Positions 1 through 7,499 of a stretch of 64,000 nt of DNA are shown here, in pieces. Source of the stretch: JADJPO01 sp963750395. Its GTDB lineage: Bacteria > Actinomycetota > Actinomycetes > Actinomycetales > Kineosporiaceae. Each line of letters opens with the position of its first letter. Position 1 is the first letter of the stretch. The DNA is taken from contig CAVVQM010000012.1 of NCBI GenBank assembly GCA_963750395.1, forward strand, positions 62,001-126,000, given 5' to 3'. A program made the position numbers and the translations under genes. A model generated the notes under the pieces. That model searched no databases. It had not been told where the DNA came from and was given only the letters and a program-made list of their open reading frames with translations.

Positions 1-382
1 CAAGCAGCGCGTGGCGGCCACCCTGTCGGCCTACTTCGACTTCGTCGAGTCCGACGACGAGGGGTTCCGGCTGATCTTCGAGATCCGACCTGACCAGCGA
101 CCCCGACGTTCGGGCGGCCGTGGACCGGGTGACCTCGGAGTGCGCCGAGCTGTTCGCCGAGGTGATCATGCAGGACACCGGCCTGCCCCGGGCCGAGGCC
201 GAGCTGCTGGCCGTGGCGCTGGCCGGGATGGCTCAGGTCTCGGCGCGGTACTGGCTGCACAGCGACCGGCGGGTGCCGCGCGAGGCAGTGGACAGGCTGA
301 TGCGCAGCTGTCCTGGCGTGGTGTCCGGGGCTTCCCGAAGGACGGCGTGGCCGGCAGGGCCCATCCCGGCACGGTCGGTTAG
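1..382 (+). CDS. TetR-family transcriptional regulator, C-terminal part (frameshifted, cut by window edge)
   Basis: This is the ligand-binding C-terminal part of a TetR-type repressor. The DNA-binding helix-turn-helix lies outside the window. The reading frame starts with residues ending in DEGFRLIFE, needs one base removed near position 83, continues as SDLTSDPDVRAAVDRV, then needs one base added near 303 to give RLMAQLSWRG and end GRAHPGTVG. That ending (LMAQLSWRG-x-GFPK) is typical of the TetR protein that sits next to DUF3107 in many actinobacteria. It precedes the DUF3107 gene on the same strand, 82 bp away. Both frame breaks look like sequencing errors because the conserved protein resumes in the next frame. 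No ligand can be inferred. Confidence 0.75.
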   Translation, partial: KQRVAATLSAYFDFVESDDEGFRLIFEIRPDQRPRRSGGRGPGDLGVRRAVRRGDHAGHRPAPGRGRAAGRGAGRDGSGLGAVLAAQRPAGAARGSGQADAQLSWRGVRGFPKDGVAGRAHPGTVG

Positions 383-464
383 CCTGACGCTCGGGCCGGG
401 CCACAAGGTCGGCCCGCACACGTGAGCACCACGCCCGCAGGGCGGGAGAAGAGGCAGGACACCG

Positions 465-689
465 ATGGAGGTCAAGATCGGCATCCGGGACGTGGCGCGC
501 GAGGTCGTGCTGGAGTCCGAGGAGTCCCCGGACGCCGTGGCGAAGCAGGTCGCCGACGCCGTGTCCGCCGGGAGCCTGCTGAGCCTGGTCGACGAGAAGG
601 GCCGCAAGGTCCTCGTGCCCGGCGACAGGATCGGGTACATCGAGATCGGCGCCGCCGAGTCGCGCAAGGTGGGCTTCGGCACCCTCTGA
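465..689 (+). CDS. DUF3107 family protein
   Basis: A 74-residue protein, MEVKIGIRDVAREVVLESEE..., that matches the small actinobacterial DUF3107 family in length and sequence (MEVKIGI at the start, VPGDRIGYIEIG near the end). No catalytic residues, signal peptide or membrane segment are visible, and the function of the family is not known. It sits between a TetR regulator and a ferritin-like protein, which is the usual order in this phylum and supports the call. The ATG at 465 gives the family's normal N-terminus. There is only a weak purine-rich ribosome site (GAAGAGGCAGGA) upstream. Confidence 0.9.
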   Translation: MEVKIGIRDVAREVVLESEESPDAVAKQVADAVSAGSLLSLVDEKGRKVLVPGDRIGYIEIGAAESRKVGFGTL

Positions 690-711
690 CGATCAGGGTC
701 GCGCCGAATCG

Positions 712-1401
712 TCAGCGGGATCGTTCAGGGGTCAGGCCGAGACGCCTCATCCGGTCGGCGTGCGCCTCGGTGATCCGGCCGAACATGTGCACCAGATCGG
801 CCAGGTCGGCCCCGCCCCGGCCGGTCGGCCCGGCGACCAGCAGGCGGGTCAGCGCGTCCCGGTCGGCGGCCACCCGCTGCGCCTGGCTGAGCGCCTCGCC
901 GACCAGGCGCCGCCCGTACAGCGCCAGCCGCCCGCTCACCCGGGGGTCGGCCTCGATCGCCGGCCGCACCTCGCTGGACGACGAAGTCGGCCTGGTCGGT
1001 GTCTTGAGCACGTCGGTGACCAGGTGCGCGCACCTCGGGGTCGAGGAAGGCGCTCACCTCGCGGTAGAAGTCGGCCGCGATGCCCTCGCCGACGTAGGCC
1101 TTGACCAGGCCCTCGAGCCAGGTCGCGGCGCCGTGCGCTCGTGGAAGGCGTCGACGGCGGCGACGAACGGGCTCCATCGCGTCCTCCGGCCACGGCCCCG
1201 ATCGCCTCCAGCCGCTCGCGCAGCGCCTGGAACCGTCGCGAACTCGTTCACCGCCAGCGACCCAGCGCCGCCTTGGCGCCCAGCGTCGGGGCCAGCTCGG
1301 CGTCGGTGGCCAACCGGGAGAAGGCGGTGAGCTCGCCGTAGGCCAACGCCCCGAGCAGATCGATGACCGCCGGCGGCAGGATCCGGCTCGACGTCGCTCA
1401 T
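712..1401 (-). pseudogene. Ferritin-like fold protein (actinobacterial; about nine frameshifts)
   Basis: Reading the minus strand from the ATG at 1401 and switching frames recovers a complete ferritin-like protein of about 230 residues: VIDLLGALAYGELTAF, then SLAVNEFATFQALRERL, EDAMEPFVAAVDAFHERTAP, TWLEGLVKAYVGEGIAADFY, and finally an intact last 99 residues ending LGLTPERSR. The helical, Glu/His-rich pattern (YGEL, HERT, EGIAADFYREV) fits the ferritin-like superfamily protein that is paired with DUF3107 and a DEAD helicase in actinobacteria. About nine single-base indels (mostly insertions) occur in under 700 bp while the neighbouring helicase has none, so I treat the breaks as sequence errors in a real gene. 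As written it would not be translated. Its substrate is unknown. Confidence 0.7.
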
Positions 1402-1604
1402 GTCCGGAGCGTACCGAGCCGATGGACACCACTGAGGCAGGATCGGTCACAGCATGTCCCACGGGTGGCGGGCCTGTGAGCAGGTAGGATCTATCCCGTA
1501 CACGGATGACCGGTCGGACGCACGATCGGCTCCGACCGTCGCGGAGCAGGCCCGTCGAGCACCAACGCCCGGCGTGCGGCCCCCGCACTAGCCGAAGGCA
1601 CCGC

Positions 1605-3419
1605 GTGACTTCACACGTCAATGACATGACAGACCAGATCGAGAATGACATCACAGAACAGATCCAGACGCCCCCGATCGAGGCCGGACTAATCGAGGCC
1701 GGACTGGTCGAGGAGACCCTCGACGCCGAGGACGTCGCCGAGGTCGAGGCACCCACGTTCGCCGAACTCGGCGTCCAGGACCAGATCGTGCAGGCCCTCG
1801 ACCGGGTCGGCATCACCCGGGCGTTCCCGATCCAGGCCCTGACCCTGCCGGTGGCCATGACCGGTCACGACATCATCGGGCAGGCCAAGACCGGCACCGG
1901 CAAGACCCTCGGGTTCTCGATCCCGGTGCTGATGCGCGTGCTCGGCCCCGACGAGCAGGGCTTCGAGGATCTACTCGCCCCCGGCAAGCCCCAGGCTCTG
2001 GTCGTGGTGCCGACGCGGGAACTCGCCGTCCAGGTCGCCGGAGACCTCGACACCGCCGCCAAGCTGCGCAGCGTGCGGATCCTGACGGTCTACGGCGGGC
2101 GCGCCTACGAACCGCAGATCGAGGCGCTGCGCCGCGGCGTCGAGGTCGTCGTCGGCACCCCGGGCCGGCTGCTCGACCTGGCCCAGCAGAAGCATCTCGA
2201 CCTCGGGAACGCCAGGATCGTCGTGCTCGACGAGGCCGACGAGATGCTCGACCTCGGCTTCCTGCCCGATGTCGAACGGATCCTCGCGCTGACCCCCGAG
2301 GGCCGCCAGACGATGCTCTTCTCGGCGACCATGCCCTCGGCGGTGGTCGCCCTGGCCCGCCGGTACATGACCCAGCCCACGCACATCCGCGCGCACTCCC
2401 CCGACGACACCGGAGCCACCGTCAAGGCGACCAAGCAGTTCGCCTACCGGGCGCACGCGATGGACAAGGTCGAGATGCTGGCCCGGGTGCTGCAGGCCCG
2501 TGGCCGCGGCCTGACCATGATCTTCGCCCGGACCAAGCGCACCGTGGCCAAGGTCGCCGACGAACTCGCGGACCGCGGATTCGCCGCGGCCGCGATCCAC
2601 GGCGATCTCGGCCAGGGCGCCCGCGAGCAGGCCCTGCGGGCCTTCCGCAACGGCAAGGTGGACGTGCTGGTCGCCACCGACGTCGCCGCCCGCGGCATCG
2701 ACGTGGACGACGTGACGCACGTGATCAACTACCAGTGCCCCGAGGACGAGAAGACCTACCTGCACCGGATCGGCCGGACCGGTCGTGCCGGGAACACCGG
2801 AACGGCCGTGACCTTCGTCGACTGGGACGAGATGATGCGCTGGGGGCTGATCGACAGGGCCTTCGACCTGGGCATCCCCGAGCCGGTCGAGACGTACTCC
2901 TCCTCCCCCCACCTGTACACCGATCTGGACATCCCTGAGGGCGTCAAGGGCACCCTGCCCCGGGCCGCCCGCACCCGCGCCGGCCTGGACGCCGAAGAGG
3001 TCGAGGACGTCGGCGAGACCGGTCAGCGACCGCGACGTGGCGCGGGCCGCGACCGTGATCACGGGGGCGGTCGCGAGGCCCGCTCCGGCGGTGGCCGGTC
3101 GGGCGGTGCCCGCTCCGGTGGCGGCCGGTCGGGCGGTGGCCATTCGGGTGGCGGCCGGTCGGGCGAGCACGAGCAGGCCGAGGTGGACACCGCCTCTCGT
3201 CCGCGCCGCGCCCGCCAGCGCCGCCGCACCCGTGGTGGACAGTCGGTCGAGGGCGCCGGGGACACCCCTGGGGCGACGTCAGCGCCCGAGACGTCCGCAC
3301 CCTCCGACCAGTCGGCCCAGACCGCGGACGGCGGCCCCCGTGGCCGGCGACGTCGCCGGCGCCGCGGTGGCAGCGGCGGGGCCGCGAAGGCCGACTCCGC
3401 GCCCGCCACGGCCGACTGA
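1605..3419 (+). CDS. DEAD-box ATP-dependent RNA helicase
   Basis: An ATP-driven RNA helicase of about 604 residues with all core motifs in order: the Q-motif region (FPIQALTLP), AKTGTGKT (about 93-100), PTRELA (about 136), TPGRL, DEAD (about 209), SAT (about 240), ARGID and HRIGRTGRAG (about 387). The C-terminus is a basic, Gly/Arg/Ser-rich tail with repeated GGGRSG units and an RGRRRRRRRGG end, as in RNA-binding tails of actinobacterial RhlE-like enzymes. I chose the GTG at 1605 because GAAGG lies 8 bp before it; an in-frame ATG at 1626 is the alternative, and upstream TTG/ATG options lack a ribosome site. It converges on parA, 22 bp away. It probably remodels RNA in the cytoplasm under cold or other stress; the exact substrate is not shown. 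Confidence 0.95.
   Translation: MTSHVNDMTDQIENDITEQIQTPPIEAGLIEAGLVEETLDAEDVAEVEAPTFAELGVQDQIVQALDRVGITRAFPIQALTLPVAMTGHDIIGQAKTGTGKTLGFSIPVLMRVLGPDEQGFEDLLAPGKPQALVVVPTRELAVQVAGDLDTAAKLRSVRILTVYGGRAYEPQIEALRRGVEVVVGTPGRLLDLAQQKHLDLGNARIVVLDEADEMLDLGFLPDVERILALTPEGRQTMLFSATMPSAVVALARRYMTQPTHIRAHSPDDTGATVKATKQFAYRAHAMDKVEMLARVLQARGRGLTMIFARTKRTVAKVADELADRGFAAAAIHGDLGQGAREQALRAFRNGKVDVLVATDVAARGIDVDDVTHVINYQCPEDEKTYLHRIGRTGRAGNTGTAVTFVDWDEMMRWGLIDRAFDLGIPEPVETYSSSPHLYTDLDIPEGVKGTLPRAARTRAGLDAEEVEDVGETGQRPRRGAGRDRDHGGGREARSGGGRSGGARSGGGRSGGGHSGGGRSGEHEQAEVDTASRPRRARQRRRTRGGQSVEGAGDTPGATSAPETSAPSDQSAQTADGGPRGRRRRRRRGGSGGAAKADSAPATAD
3062..3168 (+). repeat. In-frame tandem repeats encoding GGGRSG units
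   Basis: Short imperfect direct repeats (ggcggccggtcgggcggt and close variants) within the helicase gene encode the Gly/Ser/Arg tail GGGRSGGARSGGGRSGGGHSGGGRSG. Units vary in length and there are no constant spacers, so this is coding repetition of an RNA-binding tail. Confidence 0.8.
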
Positions 3420-3441
3420 ACGCCCACCCCTCACCGGGAGC

Positions 3442-4239
3442 TCACCGCGCACCGCCGCCGGCGGACCGGCGCGGACGCCGTGCCCACTGCTGCGACAGCG
3501 AGTCGGCGACCTCGCGATAGGCCTGCGCGCCCTTGGAGCCCGCCGCACTGGTCAGGATCGAGCTGCCCAGCGCCGGCGCCTCGGCGAACCGCACCGAGCG
3601 CGGGATGGGCGGGCCGAGCACCGCGAACCCGTAGCGCTCGGCGACGTCGGCCAGCACCGCGCGGGCATGCGAGGTGCGCGCGTCGAACATGGTCGGCAGG
3701 ATCCCGCGCACCGTCAGCCCGGGGTTCAGCAGCCGCTGGACGTCGTCGATGGTGCTCAGCAGCTGGCCCACGCCGCGGTGGCTGAGCATCTCGCACTGCA
3801 TCGGGATGATCACCTCGTTCGCGGCGGTCAACGCGGCCAGCGTGAGCACGCCGAGCGAGGGTGAACAGTCCAGCAGGACGACGTCGTAGTCCTCCTCCAA
3901 CGGTGCGAGGGCCGAACGCAGCACGAACTCCCGACCGGGCCGGCCCATCAACGCCACCTCGGTGCCGGCCAGGTCGATCGTGGCCGGGAGCAGGTCGATC
4001 CGGTCGCCGACCTCCAGCAGCACGTCGTCCAGGTCCGAGAGCCCGAGCAGCACCTCGTGGACCCCGCCCTCCACCTCGTCCGGATCGACCCCGAGGGAGA
4101 ACGTCAGGCAGGCCTGGGCGTCCAGGTCCACCAGCAGCACCCGTAGGCCCTGTTCGGCGAAGGCGGCGCCGAGGGAGGCGACCGTGGTGGTCTTGGCGAC
4201 CCCACCCTTCTGGTTGGCGACGGCCAGGGTGCGCGACAT
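3442..4239 (-). CDS. ParA/MinD-family P-loop ATPase
   Basis: A 265-residue ParA-type ATPase. The deviant Walker A motif NQKGGVAKTTT is at residues 9-19, and LVDLDAQACLT and DVVLLDCSPSLG carry the switch regions. Family members dimerise on ATP and position DNA or protein cargo in the cell. No parB or centromere-like iterons lie nearby, so this is probably an orphan ParA of the type found beside DEAD helicases in actinobacteria, not the chromosome-partition gene. ATGs at 4239 and 4248 are both possible; 4239 gives MSRTLAVANQKGG and matches usual family N-termini. It faces the divergent DUF2236 gene, which starts 84 bp away. The C-terminus RRPRRSAGGGAR is basic and low in complexity. Confidence 0.88.
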   Translation of the reverse strand: MSRTLAVANQKGGVAKTTTVASLGAAFAEQGLRVLLVDLDAQACLTFSLGVDPDEVEGGVHEVLLGLSDLDDVLLEVGDRIDLLPATIDLAGTEVALMGRPGREFVLRSALAPLEEDYDVVLLDCSPSLGVLTLAALTAANEVIIPMQCEMLSHRGVGQLLSTIDDVQRLLNPGLTVRGILPTMFDARTSHARAVLADVAERYGFAVLGPPIPRSVRFAEAPALGSSILTSAAGSKGAQAYREVADSLSQQWARRPRRSAGGGAR

Positions 4240-4322
4240 GGACCCCATTCTGCCGCCGACGACGCGCCCGATGGACGTCCTGGCCGTGCGAAACCCCGGC
4301 GGACGGGGCACGCTGGGGTGTC

Positions 4323-5144
4323 ATGGACGGTATCGGCCGAGGCAGCGCCGGACCGCACACGCAGGAAACCGCGGCGCTGTCGGTCCCGACAGGGCTCTTC
4401 GAGCCGGACGGCGTCAGCCACAGAGTGCATTGCGACCCGGTCGTGGGCCTGGCCGCCATGCGCGCCATCCTGCTGGCCGCGCTGCACCCGGCCGTCAGCG
4501 CCGCTATCGACCACCACAGTGAGTACCGTCACCGGCCGTGGGTGATCCCGGTCCGATTCGCCCGCTACATCGCGGTGTGCACGTTCGGTACCACCGCCGA
4601 GGCTCTGCTCGCCGCCTCGCGGGCGCGCGCCGTCCACCATCGGGTCAAGGGCGTCTGCGAGGACGGAGATCCGTACGACGCCGAGGATCCCGACCTGCTG
4701 GCCTGGGGGCACGCCTGCCTGGTGGCCTCCTGCCTGGAGTTGGCGACGAGGGCCGGGCTGCGACTGAGCGGCGACGAACAGGATGTCTACGTGCGCGAAC
4801 AGGCCCGGGTCGCGGTGCTCGTCGGGCTCGAACCACCGCAGGTGCCGCAGGACCGCCGGGAACTGCGCGCGCTGATCCGTCGATCCCGCCCGGCGCTGAG
4901 GTGCACCCCCGCGGCCCAGGAGGCCCTGTGGGCCGTCGTCCACGACTCCACGGGCCCGGTCCCGTTCCACCCCCAGGCCCCCGCCTGGGCGCCGGTCGCC
5001 GGTCTCGCCTACGCGACCCTGCCGGGGTGGGCGCGGCGCCTGTACGGGATCGGCGACCCTCCGGGACCGGCCGGCCTGGACGGGGACGACGCGACCGCGG
5101 CATTGGCCGCCTGGCGCGACCAACAGGTCGGGCTCAGTCCCTGA
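4323..5144 (+). CDS. Oxygenase MpaB family protein (DUF2236)
   Basis: A 273-residue protein of the DUF2236/MpaB family, haem-binding oxygenases related to latex-clearing enzymes. Family signatures are GLAAMRAILLAALHPAV near the N-terminus, PVRFARYIAVCTFGTTAEALLAA, and EDPDLLAWGHACLVASCLE in the middle, with the conserved His after LAWG that is a haem-ligand candidate. No signal peptide is visible, so it is probably cytoplasmic. The ATG at 4323 opens the frame. Its stop overlaps the tail of the convergent PHP gene by 11 bp. The substrate is unknown. Confidence 0.85.
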   Translation: MDGIGRGSAGPHTQETAALSVPTGLFEPDGVSHRVHCDPVVGLAAMRAILLAALHPAVSAAIDHHSEYRHRPWVIPVRFARYIAVCTFGTTAEALLAASRARAVHHRVKGVCEDGDPYDAEDPDLLAWGHACLVASCLELATRAGLRLSGDEQDVYVREQARVAVLVGLEPPQVPQDRRELRALIRRSRPALRCTPAAQEALWAVVHDSTGPVPFHPQAPAWAPVAGLAYATLPGWARRLYGIGDPPGPAGLDGDDATAALAAWRDQQVGLSP

Positions 5145-5979
5145 CCGCAGCGGTGCCGCTGCCCTGGCTCTCGATGGCCTCGAGGACCTCGGGGGCGGTG
5201 AGGTGCTCGCCGATCCGGTTCCGCTTGCCCGCACCGTGGTAGTCGCTTGACCCGGTGACCAGTAGGCCGAGGTCGTCGGCGAGGGCGCGCAGGGCGTCCC
5301 GCTCGGCGGGCAGATGATCGCGGTGGTCGACCTCGAGTCCGGCCAGTCCGGCCTCGGCGAGCTCGGCGATCACGTCGTCGCCGACCACCCGGCCACGGCG
5401 GCCGGCCCGGGGGTGAGCCATCACCGGGACCCCGCCGGCCTCGCGCACCAGCGTCACCGCGGTCACGGCGTCCAGGCTGTAGTGACGCACGTAGTACGGC
5501 GAGCCGTTGCGCAGCACGGTCGCGAACGCCTCCTCGCGGGAGGACACGTGTCCGCGGGCGACCATCGCGTCGGCGATGTGCGGCCGCCCCAGGGTCCCGC
5601 CGTCCGCCGCCCGGGCCAGGACGTCCTCGAGGTCGAGCGGGTAGTCGACGGCGATCCGTGCGACCATCCGCCGCGCCCGGTCCAGCCGGTCTCCCCGGAC
5701 CCGGCCCAGTTCCTCGGTCAGCGCCGGGTGCCCGGGATCGTGCAGATAGGCCAGCAGGTGCACGCCGATCCCGCCGGCGTGGCAGGACAGTTCCGCCCCG
5801 GGCACCAGCACGACGCCCAGGCGTCTGGCGGCGCGGGCGGCCTCGCCCCACCCGGCGGTGCTGTCGTGATCGGTGAGCGCGACCACGTCGAGGCCGGCGG
5901 CCCGCGCCGCGGCGAGCACCTCGGCCGGATCCTGGGTGCCGTCGGAGACCCGGGAATGGGTGTGCAGGTCGATGCGCAC
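5134..5979 (-). CDS. PHP domain phosphoesterase (nucleoside 3',5'-bisphosphate phosphatase type)
   Basis: A 281-residue metal-dependent phosphoesterase with PHP metal-binding motifs in order: DLHTHSRVSDGT at the N-terminus, LTDHDS at about 36-41, GAELSC at about 62, AHPRAG near 190 and SSDYHG near 244. This set is that of the YciV/RNase AM-like family that hydrolyses 3',5'-nucleoside bisphosphates such as pAp, or trims RNA 5' ends. pAp would be released by PAPS-dependent reactions, but no link to the sulfur genes 30 kb away is shown. It lies 37 bp downstream of the DUF6758 gene on the same strand and is probably co-transcribed. Confidence 0.88.
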   Translation of the reverse strand: MRIDLHTHSRVSDGTQDPAEVLAAARAAGLDVVALTDHDSTAGWGEAARAARRLGVVLVPGAELSCHAGGIGVHLLAYLHDPGHPALTEELGRVRGDRLDRARRMVARIAVDYPLDLEDVLARAADGGTLGRPHIADAMVARGHVSSREEAFATVLRNGSPYYVRHYSLDAVTAVTLVREAGGVPVMAHPRAGRRGRVVGDDVIAELAEAGLAGLEVDHRDHLPAERDALRALADDLGLLVTGSSDYHGAGKRNRIGEHLTAPEVLEAIESQGSGTAAVRD

Positions 5980-6016
5980 GCGGCTCCCCGTCCGGGTCCA
6001 CTCGTCCGTCGCCGCG

Positions 6017-6685
6017 TCAGCGCAGGCGCGGGGACAGCGCCCCGTAGGGCAGGGCGTAGTGGTGCTCGGGCTCGCGCAGATCCACGAGCGAGAAGGCGTC
6101 CATCAGCACGGCCGCGGCCAGGTGCGGCCAGGTGATCAACCACAGCCACACCCCCAGCGCCTCGCCCACGTACGCGGCGGCCGGCTGCAGGTCGATGAGG
6201 TCGGCCCGGTCGGTGGGCACGTTCCACATCGGCGTCTCGTGGCCCGCGGCGACCAGTTTCACCTCGGCCGCCCCGGTGCCGATCGCCCGGCCCGGGTCGA
6301 TCCAGTCCAATCCGGCCAGATGCGCGGCCAGCCCCACCCCGGGCTGCTCGGCGACCAGCAGGAGGTCGGCGGCGAGGTCGTCACCGATGTCGAGCGGCAG
6401 CGGGTTGGGACCGGACAGGGCCAGGACCGTGGCGACCGGGCCGCTGTGGTCGTCCCCCGCGTACCGAACGCCGGTGACGATCCAGTTGGGCGGCAACGGC
6501 CACGGCAGCCACAGCGGCACCTGGGAGCGGGCCGCGATCTGCCGCAAGGCGTCGTCCGAGGCCACGATGGCGGCGTGCAACGGCGCCACCGCGCCGTGCT
6601 CGGGGCAGGACCAGGAATCGCTCCACAGTCCCGGGGGCCGCACCGGAATCCCACAGCGCGGGCAGCTCACATCGCGGTCGCTCAC
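6017..6685 (-). CDS. DUF6758 family protein with N-terminal zinc ribbon
   Basis: A 222-residue protein starting VSDRDVSCPRCGIPV. An N-terminal zinc ribbon (CPRCG then CPEHG about 18 residues later) is followed by a conserved actinobacterial domain with VPLWLPWPLPPNW, GPVATVLALSGPNPLPLDIGDD, and WLWLITWPHLAA near the end. It matches the family NCBI names DUF6758. Nothing in the sequence points to a reaction. The GTG at 6685 places the zinc ribbon at the N-terminus; longer in-frame extension into the divergent nudix gene has no family similarity. It precedes the PHP gene on the same strand. Confidence 0.8.
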   Translation of the reverse strand: MSDRDVSCPRCGIPVRPPGLWSDSWSCPEHGAVAPLHAAIVASDDALRQIAARSQVPLWLPWPLPPNWIVTGVRYAGDDHSGPVATVLALSGPNPLPLDIGDDLAADLLLVAEQPGVGLAAHLAGLDWIDPGRAIGTGAAEVKLVAAGHETPMWNVPTDRADLIDLQPAAAYVGEALGVWLWLITWPHLAAAVLMDAFSLVDLREPEHHYALPYGALSPRLR

Positions 6686-6755
6686 ACCAGTGACGTTGCT
6701 CCGTGACGGGCGGGCAGTCAAGCGACGCACCGTCGGGCTGGTCACACTGGTGTCC

Positions 6756-7178
6756 ATGCACCTCATCCCCTGCGCCGGCGCCGTGATCCACGACCCCTCC
6801 GGGCGCCTGCTGCTGGTCCGACGGGCGAACGAACCGGCCCGGGGAACCTGGGCCCTGCCCGGGGGGCGGTGCCGGGACGGCGAGTCGTCCGCCGACGCCG
6901 CGGTGCGCGAGGTCCGCGAGGAGACCGGTCTGGACGTGATCGCGGTGCGACCGATCGGCACGGTGGACCGCGAGGCGCCGGACGGCGGCGTGTACCGGAT
7001 CGAGGACTGGGCCTGCGCGGTCGCCGGCGGCGAGCTGCGGGCCGGGGACGACGCCGCGCAGGCCCGATGGGTGGATCGCGCGGACCTGGGACGGCTCCGG
7101 CTCGCTCCGATGCTGCTCGAGGCACTCACCGAGTGGAACGTCCTGCCCGGGCCGGGGGCCACGGACGACCCCCGGTAG
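6756..7178 (+). CDS. Nudix hydrolase
   Basis: A 140-residue Nudix hydrolase, which cleaves nucleoside diphosphates linked to another group. The complete Nudix box is visible as GGRCRDGESSADAAVREVREETGL (split here: GGRCRDGESSADAAV then REVREETGL), preceded by WALPGG. The N-terminus MHLIPCAGAVIHDPSGRLLL is the usual first strand. The ATG at 6756 follows a divergent promoter region shared with the DUF6758 gene. Substrate specificity (for example ADP-ribose or oxidised nucleotide) cannot be read from sequence. Confidence 0.92.
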   Translation: MHLIPCAGAVIHDPSGRLLLVRRANEPARGTWALPGGRCRDGESSADAAVREVREETGLDVIAVRPIGTVDREAPDGGVYRIEDWACAVAGGELRAGDDAAQARWVDRADLGRLRLAPMLLEALTEWNVLPGPGATDDPR

Positions 7179-7264
7179 CCGGCTCTGATCACAGAACGGT
7201 GGACGCGATGTGCGGGACGATCCGAGGGTGGTGATCATCGGCGCGGGCGGGTTCACTGACGACC

Positions 7265-7480
7265 ATGGAGGTCTCCAAGGAACTGCTGCCCGGGGTGGGT
7301 ACCCGCCACGAGCTGACGACGACGAGCGGGCAGGTCGTGTGCATCGTGGCTCGCCGCACCGGCGACGTGGAGGTGATGACCTACGCCGCCGCGGACCCCG
7401 ACCAGGCCACCATGCTGGTCCGGCTGACCGGCGACGAGGCGGCGACGGTGGCACGCATCCTGATCGCGGCCCAGCCATGA
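7265..7480 (+). CDS. Cation:proton antiporter regulatory subunit, N-terminal domain only (KhtT-like)
   Basis: A 71-residue protein (MEVSKELLPGVGTRHELTTT...) that matches the N-terminal domain of KhtT-type regulatory subunits of CPA2 K+/H+ antiporters: PGVG, a short beta-rich stretch and LTGDEAATVARIL. In described KhtT proteins a TrkA_C domain of about 80 residues follows and binds the nucleotide effector; here the frame stops at AAQP and the antiporter starts 19 bp later, so that domain is absent. The antiporter also lacks a C-terminal TrkA domain. The two genes clearly form an operon. No frame break is needed to explain the short length, and no TrkA_C sequence is seen in the other frames. 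Confidence 0.75.
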   Translation: MEVSKELLPGVGTRHELTTTSGQVVCIVARRTGDVEVMTYAAADPDQATMLVRLTGDEAATVARILIAAQP

Positions 7481-7499
7481 CACCGCCCGGCGGTGAGTC

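Noticed and set aside
725..1858. A 377-residue minus-strand frame across the ferritin-like region
   Set aside because: It only joins broken pieces in one frame and runs through the helicase promoter region. The real protein appears only when frames are switched at the indels.
3062..3168. Repeats in the helicase, LuxR, DUF2202 and glycan-binding genes as possible CRISPR arrays
   Set aside because: Units are short, variable, in frame and without constant-length spacers; no cas genes are present.
1971..3170. Long open frame (399 residues) on the minus strand under the DEAD helicase
   Set aside because: It is the antisense shadow of a complete helicase in GC-rich DNA: no ribosome site, His/Gly/Val-rich composition, no domain. 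The same applies to long antisense frames under hemY, sir, gltA and the diguanylate cyclase.
3442..4239. Chromosome-partitioning parAB locus and nearby origin
   Set aside because: No parB, parS-like palindromes, dnaA or gidB are in the window.
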